This document shows positions 1 to 11,219 of a stretch of 64,000 bases of DNA, piece by piece (positions within the stretch are counted from its first letter, which is position 1; the number at the start of each line of letters is the position of its first letter). The stretch comes from Posidonia oceanica. Taxonomy: Eukaryota; Streptophyta; Magnoliopsida; Alismatales; Posidoniaceae. The DNA lies in the NCBI GenBank assembly GCA_037176725.1, contig JAZBRS010000020.1:84638001-84702000 (forward strand), written 5' to 3'. Below the pieces are notes generated by a model. The model was not told the origin of the DNA, did not search any database, and worked only from the letters and a program-made list of their open reading frames with translations. The translations under genes were made by a program, and so were the position numbers.

Positions 1-839
1 GCAAGCAAAACGGTGCCAAAAGCAAAGCGGGCATGCAAAACGGTGCCAGAAGCAAAGTGGGCATGCAAAACGGTGCCAAAGACGACAGAATAAAACCTCG
101 GCAAAACCATGCAGATGCAAATGCAAAGAGAGAGGACAAGAGAAGCGAAAGGGGAGGCAAACAGTGTGTGTGTGAGAACTGACACTGTTTAAGGGCTACA
201 CAGAGTAGGTGTGAAGACCTACAATGGGGAAAATAAGCAAGTGGAGGGATTACCACTGTTTTGTGACTGTTTCCCACTAAACCGCCCCACGATGTGTCTC
301 GCACGCTGCCTAAAGCTCGCAGTGCGATCAGATCGTGAAAAAGGGGGAAGAAAGTCGTAATTTGTGGTGAATCCAGGGGAAACACAACACAAAGCACTTG
401 GGAATACGTGAAAAAAGGTGAGCAGAGCTGATAGATAAGAAGAGGAAGTCCTATTCTACATGTTCGAGGAAACAAAAAGCGAAAACGATGTGTGCAATGC
501 AAATGGTATGCAAATGAATGCTATGCAGGGGTTCAGGAGGACGTACCTGGGAAATCTGAAGCCTGATCTGAGATCTGCTTGGTCCATGCTGAAGAGCGCT
601 CCGCTGGGGTCGTCCAGGTAGCTTGTTTGAGAAGATCCAACGGCCGGATCGGAAGATATTCCAGCTTCAAGGCAGAGGGGCCAGAACAGGGGAGAAGAAT
701 GGATCTAGGTGTAAAGGAGGTCCTAGGGGTGTGCAAAACGGGTCCTCCCCTGTGAATGGGAGCTAAGGGTGTTTAAGTGTGTGCAAGAAATGCAAAAATG
801 CAAGAATGCATGAGTGCAATGCATGCAAAATGCAAGAAA

Positions 840-1680
840 AGACCTAAGGATGATTTTTCAGAAAATTAGGGACTTAAATGCAATTTTTGAAAGAATGAGG
901 GTCTAAATGCAAAGATTTTGAAAAGTTCGGGGCTTTTTATGCAAGATTTTTGAAAGCTTAGGGGTCTGGATGCAATTTTGCAAGATGTAGGGTTCAAAAT
1001 GCAACCTAATAAGGTAGACATGCACTGGAATAGGCTTTGCAACCATATGGAGGATCTATGTGCAATTTTAAAACATGCAGGGGTTGAAATGCAATTTTGT
1101 AAACAAAATGCAAGCTAAATGCATGCTATGCATGATGCAAAGGACCCATGTGCAAAATCAGGAAGCAAGAGCTAAGCATGCAATGCAGTGAATGAAGGAT
1201 GCAAACAGAATGCATGATAACAGATCAAAGGACCAACATGCAAATAATGCAAAGATCAGGACTTAACAGCAATTTAATAAGATAACAGCAAGCATTTAAA
1301 TGGCATTTAACATCTAAAGGACCTAATTGCAAAAATAAAAACATGCTGGGGCAAACAATAAAGCATAGCAAGCCATGTTGAACCAAGATTGGACTGATAT
1401 GCAAATAAGGCAACTTACTGGACTAGATTTAAAGTAGTACAACTAGGATCACAACAACAGAGGACCATCATGCAATAAAAGAAACATGCAGGACTTTAAT
1501 TAAAAGGCAACTAAAGAACATGAACTGTATGTGGATGAAAGTGCAAAAAGGCAGGATTACAGGTTTTAATTGCAATTCAACATGGTTTCAAATCAAAACA
1601 ACAAGAATCTTAATCTGATCAGGACTTACATGCAATATTAGAAAGTTATAACTATGATAATGCAATGCAAGTAAATTAAG
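840..1680. repeat. Degenerate TGCAA-rich tandem repeat inside LTR A
   Basis: Units of roughly 30 bases alternate a phrase like AGGGGTCTG or GGACCTA with ATGCAATTTT. The self-complementary tetramer TGCA occurs many times. The same design is at 11220-12110 in LTR B, so the repeat is a built-in part of this LTR family. Confidence 0.6.
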
Positions 1681-1729
1681 CTAAGTTACTAAAAAAAATA
1701 AAAAAAAGAGAAGGGTGCTTACAGCGGAG

Positions 1730-2290
1730 GTCGATGGCCGGAGGATCGCCGGCGATGGCTCTGGACCGGCGGAGAAGGGGCGACGCGGGGCGGCGGAGTG
1801 TGGGGAGAGAGCGGCAGGGTGCGACGGAGGCGGGGGAGGCTTGCGGCGGTGCGCGGGGTGACCGGACGGGGTGCGACGGCTACTGCGGGGGTGGCCGGCG
1901 CCGGAGAAGACAGCGACTTCGGCGTGGTCGTGCGGCCGGCACAGGCGATGAAAATCCTTGGGGAAAGGCCAAGGAGCAAGAGGGAGAAGAAAGGAATCCG
2001 GAGGGGGGTTCTCTCACCCCTCACGCGCGCTGGAGGAGGCCACCCATCCAGGAGGCTTTCGGCCAACCGGAGGGAAGTGGGGACGGCGGAGGGAGGCGGC
2101 TGCTGGTGCTGCAGATGCTCGAGGACGTTGCCGGAGGTCCAAGGAGGATGACGGAGCTTCCAGAAGTGCATTCTACAGCCCGGAGTGAGATCTGGTTCAG
2201 CAGAGCTCTGCCTGTGGTGGCTGAGGTGGATGCGGCGTTGTGCGGCGTTCCAGGCCGAGCCAAGGGTACGGGCGGCTAGGTGGTTGTCTA
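1730..2290. other. GC- and CpG-rich island inside LTR A
   Basis: A sharp switch from AT-rich sequence to GC-rich sequence with many CpG (for example GGATCGCCGGCGATGG near 1741). Long overlapping open frames on both strands are a by-product of base composition and show no domain. LTR B has a comparable CpG-rich block at 12140-12800 with different sequence. A promoter or leader role for the minus-strand element is an inference only. Confidence 0.4.
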
Positions 2291-4848
2291 GGGCGTGCGT
2301 GGGAGGAAACGGAAGTGGATTCCACTGAGTGTGGAAGAAGTTATGGAGGTTTGAAGTTTTTGGGCAAAAAAGGGACCCAAGTGTTTGTAGTGGACTGTGA
2401 GGAGTGTGGGAGGTTTCAGGATGCGATTTTGGATGGCTCGGGAAGGTGGTTGCTTGGTGAGTCTGATGGCAAGGTTCTGGGATTTTAGGAGGCTCGTGGT
2501 GGTGGATTTTCAATGGAGAAGGTCGTTCTGGAAGGTGTTGGGTGCTGAAGCTTTCAAAGGCAAATTTCAGGGGTGATTCGTGGTGGTTTTTGGCTTCTGG
2601 AAGTGGGGGAAGGAAAGTGGAGGTTCTAGGCTTGAGTGTGTGTCCAAAAAAATTGGGTTGTGAAGGGAAAAAACCGGTTTTGATCTCCTCCCTCTTCACT
2701 GAATTTTCAATGGTCTGAGGTCAAAGGAATGGGTTTCTGCCATTTTCGGCAGAGCATGGAAGGGGTTGCTGTGTTGGTCTTCGGCCACAGGGTATGGGAG
2801 TGATGGAGGAGAGTCCATGGGATGTCAGGTGGAGTTTGAAAAAGAAGAAGGAGGTCTGTCGTTTTGCTGTGAGAGGAGGAGAAGAAGAGAAGAAGAAGAA
2901 GAAGAAGAAGAGAAAGAGGGAAAGAGGAGGGGAAAACGTGGGCTGTGGGCTGCATAGTAGAAAAAAAGAAAAGAAAATGAAGGGGAAAGAGAGGAATGGG
3001 TTGGACCAAAAGAAGGAGAGGTAGAAAAGAAAGGGAAGAAGGAAGAAAAAGAAAGAAAGAGGAGAAAGAAGAAGAAGGATAAAAAAGAATAAAAATAAAG
3101 TAAAATGGGAATAAAAATAAGAAGATTTTAAGGTGATTGCCCGAGTTAGGATTTTTAGATTTGGTTTTTTTTTAATGGTTGTTTTTAATTAGGATTTTAG
3201 GATTAAGGAGTTTTAGTTTTGATTTGGATTTTGAGTTTTCTTTAAGTGGTTTTTGATTTTTGTTTAAATGTTTGTTAAGTTTTTTTAAATTGTTTTTTAG
3301 TTATGTTTTTCTTGTTAACTCTTTGGAATTTTTGATTAGGTTTTTTAAAGATTGTTTTTAAATTAATGAGGGAGAGTTTTAGCCTTTGATTTTAATCCTT
3401 TTTTAGGGTTTTGTTTAAGTTTTGTTTTGAATTTGATTTTGTTTGTTGGATTCTTTTAATATTTTTTAGTTAAGTTTTTCTTGTTTAATTAAGCGTTTTC
3501 AAATTAAGTTTCCAAATTGTTTCTTTTAGAATTGTTAAGTTAAGTTTTTCCCCCTTTTTTGATTACTTGCTTTAGTATTTTAAGTTGTTTTCTTTCTTTT
3601 TAGGATTTGTTTTTTTTTTTATTGTTTTTAGTAGGATTTTTACTCTAGCTTGTTTTGATTATATCTTGGTTTTTTCTTTGATTTTATAGCATTTTCTTTT
3701 TGTTTGTTTTGCATTTTTTAGATTACATTCTCAATTTCCTTTTTTAATTGGATTTAGTTAGGTTCTTGTTTTTGATTGTTTGTTTAAGTTTTTAATTATT
3801 TATTTTTAGGATTTTGACTTGTTTCTCTTTTGTTTTAGAGTTTTAAATGTGTTTGAAGATTTTTTAGGGGTTTAGTAAGAGAGGAGAAGAGGAAATTAAA
3901 AAGGAGAGGAAAAGGGAGAAATGGAGGGATAAATAGGAAAGAGAGGAGTTGAAGGAAAATAATTTTTTGAAAATCAAAGAAAATGGTAAAAATAAGATAA
4001 AAATAGGAATAAGATTGAGAACAGATAGGAGCACAAGGGGGGCCCACAGCCAAACAAAAAAGAGGGAGAAAAGAGGGTGAAAAGAAGGATGATAATCAGG
4101 AGAGAGAGAGGAGAGAGAAAAGAATAATCCAGGAGAGAGAAAAGGATAATTTGGGTAAATGGAGGTCATAGAGGTTTCAAAAAGGAGTGAAATTTGGTGG
4201 GTGTGTAGTCTAGGGTCTCTAATGTGTGACCTAGGGTTTTGGTTTGGTTTTGAGAAAGTTTTGGAAGGGTTTTGAGGTGTAGAAAAAGGGTAGTTTTGCC
4301 TAAGTTTCCTAGGGTTTTTAGGAGTGATTTTGGTTTGAAAGTTTCTAGGATTTTTGGTGGGTTTGTTAAGTCAGGGATGGTGAGTTTTCCTATGATTTTT
4401 GGTTAGTTTTTGGGTTCGGGAGATGGGTGTAATCCTTGGTTGAGTTTGGGCTTGTTTTGGAGGGAAAGAGAGAGGGAGAGGTGTGGATTTGGACCTAGGT
4501 TTGGATGGTTTCAGGGTAAGGTTTTGAGAGGGTTTTGGGGTGGTTTTCTGGGTTAGAAAATGGGTGTAGTTCTAGGTTTGGGTTTTGAGGTTTGAGGTGG
4601 AGTTTTGATTTGAAAGGAAGGGTGAGGGGAAAGGTATAATTTTGGATTTTTTCCCTAGCCGCCAGAGAGACCTACCAATTCAGCCTTGTCGAAATGGGGT
4701 GTCAACACAAATAAAGAAAACAAAACACTAGATTCAAAACATGGCATGCAAATGAGTGTATGCTGATGTATGCTGCATATGATGCAGCCAAAAAATAATA
4801 ATTAAATTGCTCTGAGACAGAAAAAATATGCAAAAGAAGAATAGGAGT

Positions 4849-5929
4849 GTTGGACGCAAGACCTGGCAGCATCCAACGTTGGACATGCCAGAGTCTGTGT
4901 CCAACGCATGACAGAGCATTCAGATTGAGAAGATCATTTCTAAGGTATTAAAAATGTTTTACAAGATGGAAGCATGATAAGAATAACTTAAAATATTTGC
5001 AGGCAGCATGAATCAAACATATAAATTAATCAAGACATTTCTGAGGTTGAGAACATATATAAAAAAAAATGCTCAGTGGTGTAGGACGCTAACTCTGGCT
5101 GCGTCCTACGTAGGATGCACCAAACTCTACGTCCTACGCACTAACAATGATTTTGGATTAAAAATCCAATCAAACCGAAATGAAACGAAGCAACAAGCAT
5201 CTATTAAGCAAGAACACACATCCACGAATATGACCATGCAATTATTATGGAAAATTAGCCTTTGGATTGCTCCCCCCACCTCCACTCGATCAATGCCAGA
5301 ATTCGATGAGTTTTTCGGCCATAGTATGGTCGGGAAATCATGGTGCTCGGCTATGAAACTTAGTGAAGGCCTGGGGAGGATCGAAGCTTGACCATGCAAC
5401 GTAAGAAAGCTATTCTGGAGGAGACTTACCTGTGTATGAGTTTGGTGTTGCTTCCTCGACGCCGGTGGCTCTCTCTAGCTTGCAATGGCTTGGACGGCTA
5501 CTGTGGTGGCTGGGGATGTTTGGCAAAGCTTCGAGGAGGTTCGAGGTGGCTGGAGGTGTGAGAACTTGGGTGGAATTGGGCTATGGTTTCTCTGGTCTCT
5601 CTCACAGAAAATGGGTGCCGCCCTCAAATGAAGAAGAAGAAGGTATTTTATATGGCTGCATGGACATGTAACGTGGGAATTGGAAACGAAGGGTCTCGAC
5701 AAGGCCGGAAATGTGTTTAGGAAAGTGGGCACAAAGGGATTTGCACCTAGGAGATGTTTGGGATTCCAAAAACAAACTTTGTCAGTCTCAGAGCGTTGGA
5801 TGCCTATCTGAGCGGCGTCCAACGTTTGACGCTGCCTCAGGTAGCGTCCAACACCCCAAAGAGCTGGACGGCGTTAGATGCTGAATTCCATGCGTCCAAC
5901 ATATGACGCAAGCATATCCAGCGTCCAAC
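4849..5929. repeat. Four double-hairpin modules in LTR C
   Basis: Each ~57-base module has the form arm, 10-12 nt loop, arm', arm, 10-12 nt loop, arm', with 9-base arms. The copies are 4849-4905, 5081-5137, 5795-5852 and 5873-5929. In 5795-5852 the core is GCGTCCAACGTTTGACGC flanked by GTTGGATGC and GCGTCCAAC. In 5081-5137 the arms are GTAGGACGC and GCGTCCTAC, so the T to A change in one arm is matched by A to T in its partner. Confidence 0.8.
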
Positions 5930-5959
5930 GACCCAGAGAGCATTTTTGGATATTTTTGG

Positions 5960-6140
5960 GTGTCTTTTGGTTGGATTTTGGTTGGGCTTGGGTTTTGGAC
6001 AAGGCTTAGGTCTAGGCTTGGTCTTGGGATTAGGCTTGGGTTTTGGACAAGGCTTTGGTTTGGGTTTGGGTTTTGGATTGGTTTTAGGATTGGGTTTGGG
6101 TTTTGGACAAGGCTTGGGTTTGGGTTTTGGATTGTGAATA
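5960..6140. repeat. G-rich imperfect tandem repeat near the LTR C edge
   Basis: Repeats of GGGTTTTGGACAAGGCTTGG and GGTTTTGGATTGGTTTTAGG fill this segment. The plus strand is strongly G/T and the element RNA would be C/A-rich. The same block is at 36680-36865 in the partner LTR. The open frames over it (Gly/Leu/Phe repeats) are compositional. Confidence 0.75.
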
Positions 6141-6216
6141 GGTAGGGGCCGCCATGATTGAGCACATTCCTGGGAGAAAACCGTCGAAGAAGGGCTACAA
6201 AATCGGGGTGTCTACA

Positions 6217-6232
6217 GATGCCCCTCTCTGAG
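6217..6232 (-). promoter_or_regulatory. Polypurine tract of element C
   Basis: The minus strand reads CTCAGAGAGGGGCATC immediately before the LTR start TGTAGACACCCC. GAGGGGCATC followed by TGTNGACACCCC is the usual plus-strand priming site and LTR start of Tat/Ogre elements. Confidence 0.75.
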
Positions 6233-6508
6233 CAAGGTCGAGGGCACCAAGGCCGCTGCTCAGGGTTGACAAGACACCACGACCATAGTCGGTGGGGAAG
6301 TAGTGTTGCTGTTGGCATAAGTCACTTATCCGGCGGATGCACCGCAAAATCATGGCTTGTCGCCACAATGCAAATGCTAATGTAAATGCTAGGATGCAAT
6401 GCTGATGCTAATGTGGATGTTGTGACGCTGCGGATCGCTGAGCTCTATCACTCTAACCGATCGGAACGTGGATGCAACTACCTAGCATGTCATGCAAAAT
6501 GATGATAT

Positions 6509-7770
6509 GATAAGTTTCAGACTTATCAACCGAAAAAAGGGATGATGTGATAAGTTTCGGACTTATCAACCGGAATAGATAAGTTTCGAACTTATCGACC
6601 TGAAAAGTGGATAGATAAGTTTCAGACTTATCAGTCGGAAAAGAGGAATAGGTAAGTTTTGGACTGGCCAGTCGCAGGAGGAGATAGATAAGTTTCGGAC
6701 TTATCAAATCGGAATAAAGAATAGAGAAGTTTCAGACTTATCAAACTGGAATAGAGAATAGATAAGTTTCGGACTTATCAAATCGAAGTAGAGAATAGAT
6801 AAGTTTCGGACTTATCAAATCAAAATAGAGAATGGATAAGTTTTGGACTTATTAAACTGAAATAGAGAATAGATAAGTTTCGGACTTATCAAACCGGAAT
6901 AGAGAATAGATAAGTTTTGGACTTATCAAACTGAAATAGAGAACAGATAAGTTTCGGACTTATTAAACTGAAATAGAGAATAGATAAGTTTCAGACTTAT
7001 CAAACCGGAATAGAGAATAGATAAGTTTCGGACTTATCAAACCGAAGTAGAGAATAGATAAGTTTCGGACTTATCAAACTGAAGTAGAGAATAGATAAGT
7101 TTCGGACTTATCAAACCGGAATAGAGAATAGATAAGTTTCGGACTTATCAAACCGAAATAGAGAATAGATAAGTTTCGGACTTATCAAACCGAAATAGAG
7201 AATAGATAAGTTTCGGACTTATCAAACCGAAGTAGAGAATAGATAAGTTTTCGGACTTATCAAACCGAAGTAGAGAATAGATAAGTTTTGGACTTATCAA
7301 ACCGAAATAGAGAATAGATAAGATTCGGACTTATCAAATCGAAATAGAGAATAGATAAGTTTCAGAAACTTATCAAACCGAAATAGAGAATAGATAAGTT
7401 TCAGAAACTTATCAAACCGAAATAGAGAATAGATAAGTTTCGGACTTATCAAACCGAAAGAGAATAGATAAGTTTCGGACTTATCAAACCGGAATAGAGA
7501 ATATATAATTTTCGGACTTATCAAACTGAAATAGAGAATAGATAAGTTTCGGACTTATCAAACCGAAATAGAGAATGGATAAGTTTCGGACTTATCAAAC
7601 CGAAGTAGAGAATAGATAAGTTTTGGACTTATCAAACTGGAATAGAGAATAGATAAGTTTTGGACTTATCAAACCGAAATAGAGAATAGATAAGTTTCAG
7701 ACTTACCAAACCGAAATAGAGAATAGATAAGTTTCGGACTTATCAAACCGGAATAGAGAATAGATAATGG
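6509..7770. repeat. 37-bp hairpin satellite array in the 3' region of C
   Basis: About 34 units with a 37-bp period (successive GGACTTATC at 7141, 7178, 7215). Each unit holds the dyad GATAAGTTTCGGACTTATC (7-bp stem, 5-nt loop), then AAACCGAAATAGAGAATA. The loop TTTCGG can also pair with the downstream CCGAAA, giving a competing stem. Many units differ at single bases only. The open frames here are repeat translations, not genes. Confidence 0.9.
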
Positions 7771-7794
7771 GAATATCAAAATCCATTGACAGTT

Positions 7795-8100
7795 TGGGGT
7801 GTCAGCCCAAAAAAGAAGAGACGATACCAGGAGGGAGCAAAGATGCCCCTGGCATCGAGGGCGACTATAGGCTAGCGAGTCTGTCAAGCAAGAGGGGTGA
7901 TGACAAGTCGGATGACTTGTGACCACAGATGCGAGATGCAACGGGAATGTGATACCACGGGTCAGCAAAAAAGATGCCCCTGGTATCGGACAGAAAATAC
8001 CAGGGGGCAGTCGAAGCACCCTTGGCATCAAGAAGCTGAGAGTGAAGAAAAAACTAACGTGCTCACCAACCGAGTAGTTTGGGCTACCAGCCCGGTGCTA
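7795..8100. repeat. GATACCAGGGGC / GCCCCTGGTATC inverted-repeat cluster
   Basis: Dyads with 11-13 bp arms recur at about 7823-7856, 7951-7988 and 7996-8030, each with an A-rich loop. They correspond to the hairpin at 17582-17617 in element B, so they belong to the 3' region of this family. Confidence 0.65.
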
Positions 8101-8430
8101 GACAGTTTGACGGCCGTCAACCGAGTAGTTTGGGCTACCAGGCCGAAGAAGGAAACTCCAGACAAGACTATCGTGCTTACCAACCGGATCTCTAGACCAT
8201 TTGACGGATGTCATCCGGGCAGTTAGGGCTGCCAGCCCGAGCAGGAAACTCCAGACACTTTGATGGATGTCATCCAGGCAGTTAGGGCTGCCAGCCCGAG
8301 CAGGAAACTCCAGACACTTTGACGGATGTCATCTGGGTAGTTAGGGCTGCCAGCCTGAGGAGGAAACTCCAGACACTTTGACGGATGTCATCCGGGCTGT
8401 TAGGGCTGCCAGTCCGAAGAGGATAAGACC
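8100..8430. repeat. 60-bp tandem repeat with GGCAGTTAGGGCTGCC dyad
   Basis: About five units with a period close to 60 bp, each containing TTTGACGGATGTCATCCGGG and GGCAGTTAGGGCTGCC followed by GGAAACTCCAGACAC. Small dyads occur in both halves of the unit. A diverged short version is at 17690-17830 in element B. Confidence 0.75.
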
Positions 8431-8526
8431 AAGGAGAAGTGTCCTTGGTGGAAGTACTGTCCCGGCTAATCGAGAAATGTTCGATGCCTTGCAAGGTCGA
8501 AAGGGAGATTAGAGAAGTGATTGATG

Positions 8527-9062
8527 TATGCATGACTTATGCAAAATTCTGTGCATGACTGATTTGACGAGCTGAATATGCATGATTTATGCAATTCTAT
8601 TGAGAATGCATGATTTATGCAACTTTGGATGTAAATGCATGATTTATGCTACCTTGAAGTAGATGCATGATGTATGCAAACTTTTTGTTTTTTTGTTTTT
8701 TCTTTATGCATGACTTATGCAATTTTGCTATAGATGCATGATTTATGCAACTTTGGGTGTAGATGCATGATTTATGCAACCCTGATGTAGATGCATGATG
8801 TATGCAAACTTTTTTTTTGTTTTTTTCTTTATGCATGACTCATGCAATTTTGCTGTAGATGCATGATTTATGCAAATTTTGTTGAGGATGCATGATTTAT
8901 GCAACTTTTGTTGTTTTTGTTTTTTGTTTTTTTTTATGCATGACTTATGCAATTTTTGTTGTAGATGCATGGTTTATGCAAATTTTGTTGTTTTTGTTGT
9001 TTGTTTTTTTTATGCATGACTTATGCAATTTTTGTTGTAGATGCATGGTTTATGCAAATTTT
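8527..9062. repeat. TGCATGATTTATGCA tandem array
   Basis: Repeated TGCATGATTTATGCAA units (dyad TGCAT / ATGCA with a 5-nt loop) are separated by GATG and by T-rich runs, at roughly 36-38 bp spacing with a longer higher-order pattern. This array has no direct counterpart in element B. Confidence 0.85.
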
Positions 9063-10086
9063 GTTGCCCTCAGCATTTGGAATGTTAGGAATGCCTGCTA
9101 TATAGGAAGGAGTAGTCCTCAACTCACGAGACTCTACCTGGACTCCTAGACTGTAGGTAGCTCTCTGGAATGGGCGGTGTCTCAAAGGGTGGTGTGTCGG
9201 GTGATGTGGTAAGAAACAAAGCTTCATGCCAAACTCTCTAGGACCTACACCTACTCTTTTATTTTTCATTTTCATTTTTTTTCATTTTTTTTTTTGACTC
9301 CCTCATAGGTTAGCAGGTTTACTCTATCCCTGGCTTGGAGGTAAAAACGCCTGGTCTGGTGCTGGGGAGCTGCTGCAAGACAGGGGTGGCTAGTTTGTAA
9401 AGGATCCGTGGGCTTTCCAGGCGTATGCTCCGACTCCTCTCCAAGATAGTCGTAGGGATAAGGCTATACTGCTCACGTCTATCTCTAGGGCTGACTTTTA
9501 TCTTCAACTTTTGTCTTCCTCTTCTTCTTTTTTATGCCCTTTTATTGACTATTTATTATTATTCTTCTTCTTCTTTTTTATCTTTTCTTTTCTTTTCTTT
9601 TCTCTCTCTCTTTTCCTCTTTTTTTTTTTTTTACTCTCAGCCTATCATTTTCTCTCCCTCTGGAGGTATAGGTCCTATGAAGAGTTTGGACATTTCGCTC
9701 TACTCTTTTATTAGATGGTGGCTCCCTCACTTGCTAGGACATCTAGGTAGTGTCAACTAAGGAGGAACAAACTCTTTCCAAGCAGGCTAGCTATTCCGAT
9801 TTTCATCATCGGGCATGATTATTATGAATGAGGATTTTTGTACATCATGAATGAGTATGATTGATTTCTTTTTTTATCATGAATGAAGATGATCTATTTT
9901 TGACCCTTTTTTTTTAATGCTGCTACAAATGCATGTTGATTTTATATGCTGTAGAAATGCTAAGAAGGAAAGGTATGCAATGCCAAGAATGTATGCAGAT
10001 GTAATTTTCAAATGCAAGATTGTGAAGCAATGAATGCATGGAATAAAATAGAAAAGAAGAAAAACTCTGCAAGGCAAGGAAACATG
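9063..10086 (-). mobile_element. 3' internal tail of element C, cut by the insertion of B
   Basis: Blocks here match element B between its DUF7745-like ORF and integrase. CCCTCAGCATTTGGAATG at 9068 pairs with 19711, and the block at 9650-9815 pairs with 20400-20565. Pyrimidine-rich runs lie at 9500-9660. No coding frame is found. The sequence stops at 10086 with ACATG, directly before the LTR of B, so B inserted close to where the integrase gene of C would end. Confidence 0.65.
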
Positions 10087-11219
10087 TGTAGTAATCCTGG
10101 TGTTCAGATCGTCCATGCACACTACCAGAAACTCGCATGCACCAATCGGAATCAGGCTCACTATAAGCGGCTATGTCCGAGGAGGAGGGCTCAACTCGAA
10201 AACACTTAAAACAGAGGAGAAAAGATAAGAAAAGAAGGAGATAAGACAATTCAGAGTTGCCACCATGTCTATTATCGGAAGACAAGGAAAATCGGGGGAA
10301 ATGCGTGAGTTAACACGCAAAACCAAGCGAAAGATGCAATGCAAAGCAATGCAAAAAGAAAACAAATGCAAATGAATGCAGATGATATGACTCATGCCTA
10401 GGATAAGGGTAATATGGTCATTACGGGCCAAAAGACTGGGCAAGGACTCCTATTACGTGCGGGGAAGGTGTTAGGCACCCCCGACATGCCCGAGAATCGG
10501 TCTTTCTAGGCTTACGCTCGCATACGCAGGAGAATGCAGGTTTGAATGCCTAAATGCTAATGAATGCCTGAATGAATGCTCATAGGTGTGCTCTAAGTGA
10601 TGGGATGCAATGCAGGAAAATAAACGTGCAGTCTAAGTGCTCAGCAACGCTGTCTGTGTTCCAAACCGGGCGAAACCTGGCTCGTGAGAACTCCAGGCAG
10701 TAAGCATCACTGTCCTATATGCAAATGCAAGCGAAAAAGCAAAACAGTGGTAAAACCAAGCAATGCAGGCGAAACGCAACACAAAGCATTGGGAGTACGC
10801 GAAAAGAGGAGACAGAGTTGATAGATGAGAATAGGAGGTCCTAATCTACATGCTCGAGAAATCAGAAAGCAAAAACAATGCTTACAATGCAAATGGTGTG
10901 GAAATGAATGCTGTACAGGGGTTCAGGAGGACTTACCTTAGAAATCTGAAGCCTGATCTGAGAACTACTTAGTCTATGCTGAAGAGCGCTCCGCCGGGGT
11001 CGTCCAGGTAGCTTGGTTGAGAAGATCCAACGGCCAGATCTGAAGATATTCCAGCTTCAAGGCAGAGGGGCCAGAACAGGGGAGAAGAATGGATCTAGGT
11101 GTACAGGAGGTCCTAGGGGTGTGCAAAACAGGTCCTCCCATGTAAATGGGAGCTAAGAAATGCTTAAGTGTGTGCGGGAATGCCAAATGCAAGGATGCAT
11201 GAGTGCAATGCATGTAGAA

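Larger units (their letters stand above)
1..4707 (-). mobile_element. LTR of Ogre-like retrotransposon A (partial, its left end is outside the window)
   Basis: Seen: this stretch is collinear with the LTR at 10087-15276, beginning about 610 bp inside it. The shared block at 588-740 and 10980-11130 (GAAGAGCGCTCCG..., then TCCTAGGGGTGTGCAAAAC) is close to identical. It ends at 4707 in GGGGTGTCAACA, the same LTR terminus as at 15276. The next bases are not a polypurine tract but CAAAT plus unrelated sequence. I therefore read this as the outer (5') LTR of a minus-strand element whose body lies to the left, with CAAAT as a possible target duplication. The LTR holds TGCAA-rich repeats (840-1680), a GC-rich block (1730-2290), purine tracts (2860-3080) and a T-rich plus strand (3120-3850). 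No coding function is seen. Confidence 0.75.
4708..6216 (-). mobile_element. 3' LTR of Ogre-like element C (inner part)
   Basis: The right end GGGGTGTCTACA at 6205-6216 is followed at once by GATGCCCCTCTCTGAG, the reverse complement of a Tat/Ogre-type polypurine tract, so 6216 is an LTR boundary. Positions 5664-6216 match 36394-36947 over their full length, with about 6% mismatch by hand count. That match suggests the two LTRs of one element. Element A interrupts the left part. It contains four double-hairpin modules (4849-5929) and a G-rich run (5960-6140). Confidence 0.7.

Noticed and set aside
1734..2699. Overlapping long frames on both strands (181 and 326 codons) in LTR A
   Set aside because: Explained by the GC-rich composition. 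Arg/Gly/Pro-rich products, no homologous frame at the matching place in LTR B.
3400..4330. TTTTAGGG / CCTAGGGTTTTG words resembling telomere repeats
   Set aside because: Irregular spacing and no run of TTTAGGG units. They are part of the T-rich LTR sequence found again at 13900-15000.
5903..6145. Gly/Leu/Phe/Trp repeat frames
   Set aside because: Translation of the G-rich tandem DNA repeat. The same appears at 36691-36957.
6509..9062. Regular short repeats that could suggest a CRISPR array
   Set aside because: Repeats are contiguous with no unique spacers, inside a plant retrotransposon, and there are no cas genes.
9500..9660. Pyrimidine-rich block as a possible polypurine tract of an LTR element
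   Set aside because: No LTR terminus follows it, and a similar block lies inside the internal region of B (20075-20190), so it is internal to the family.
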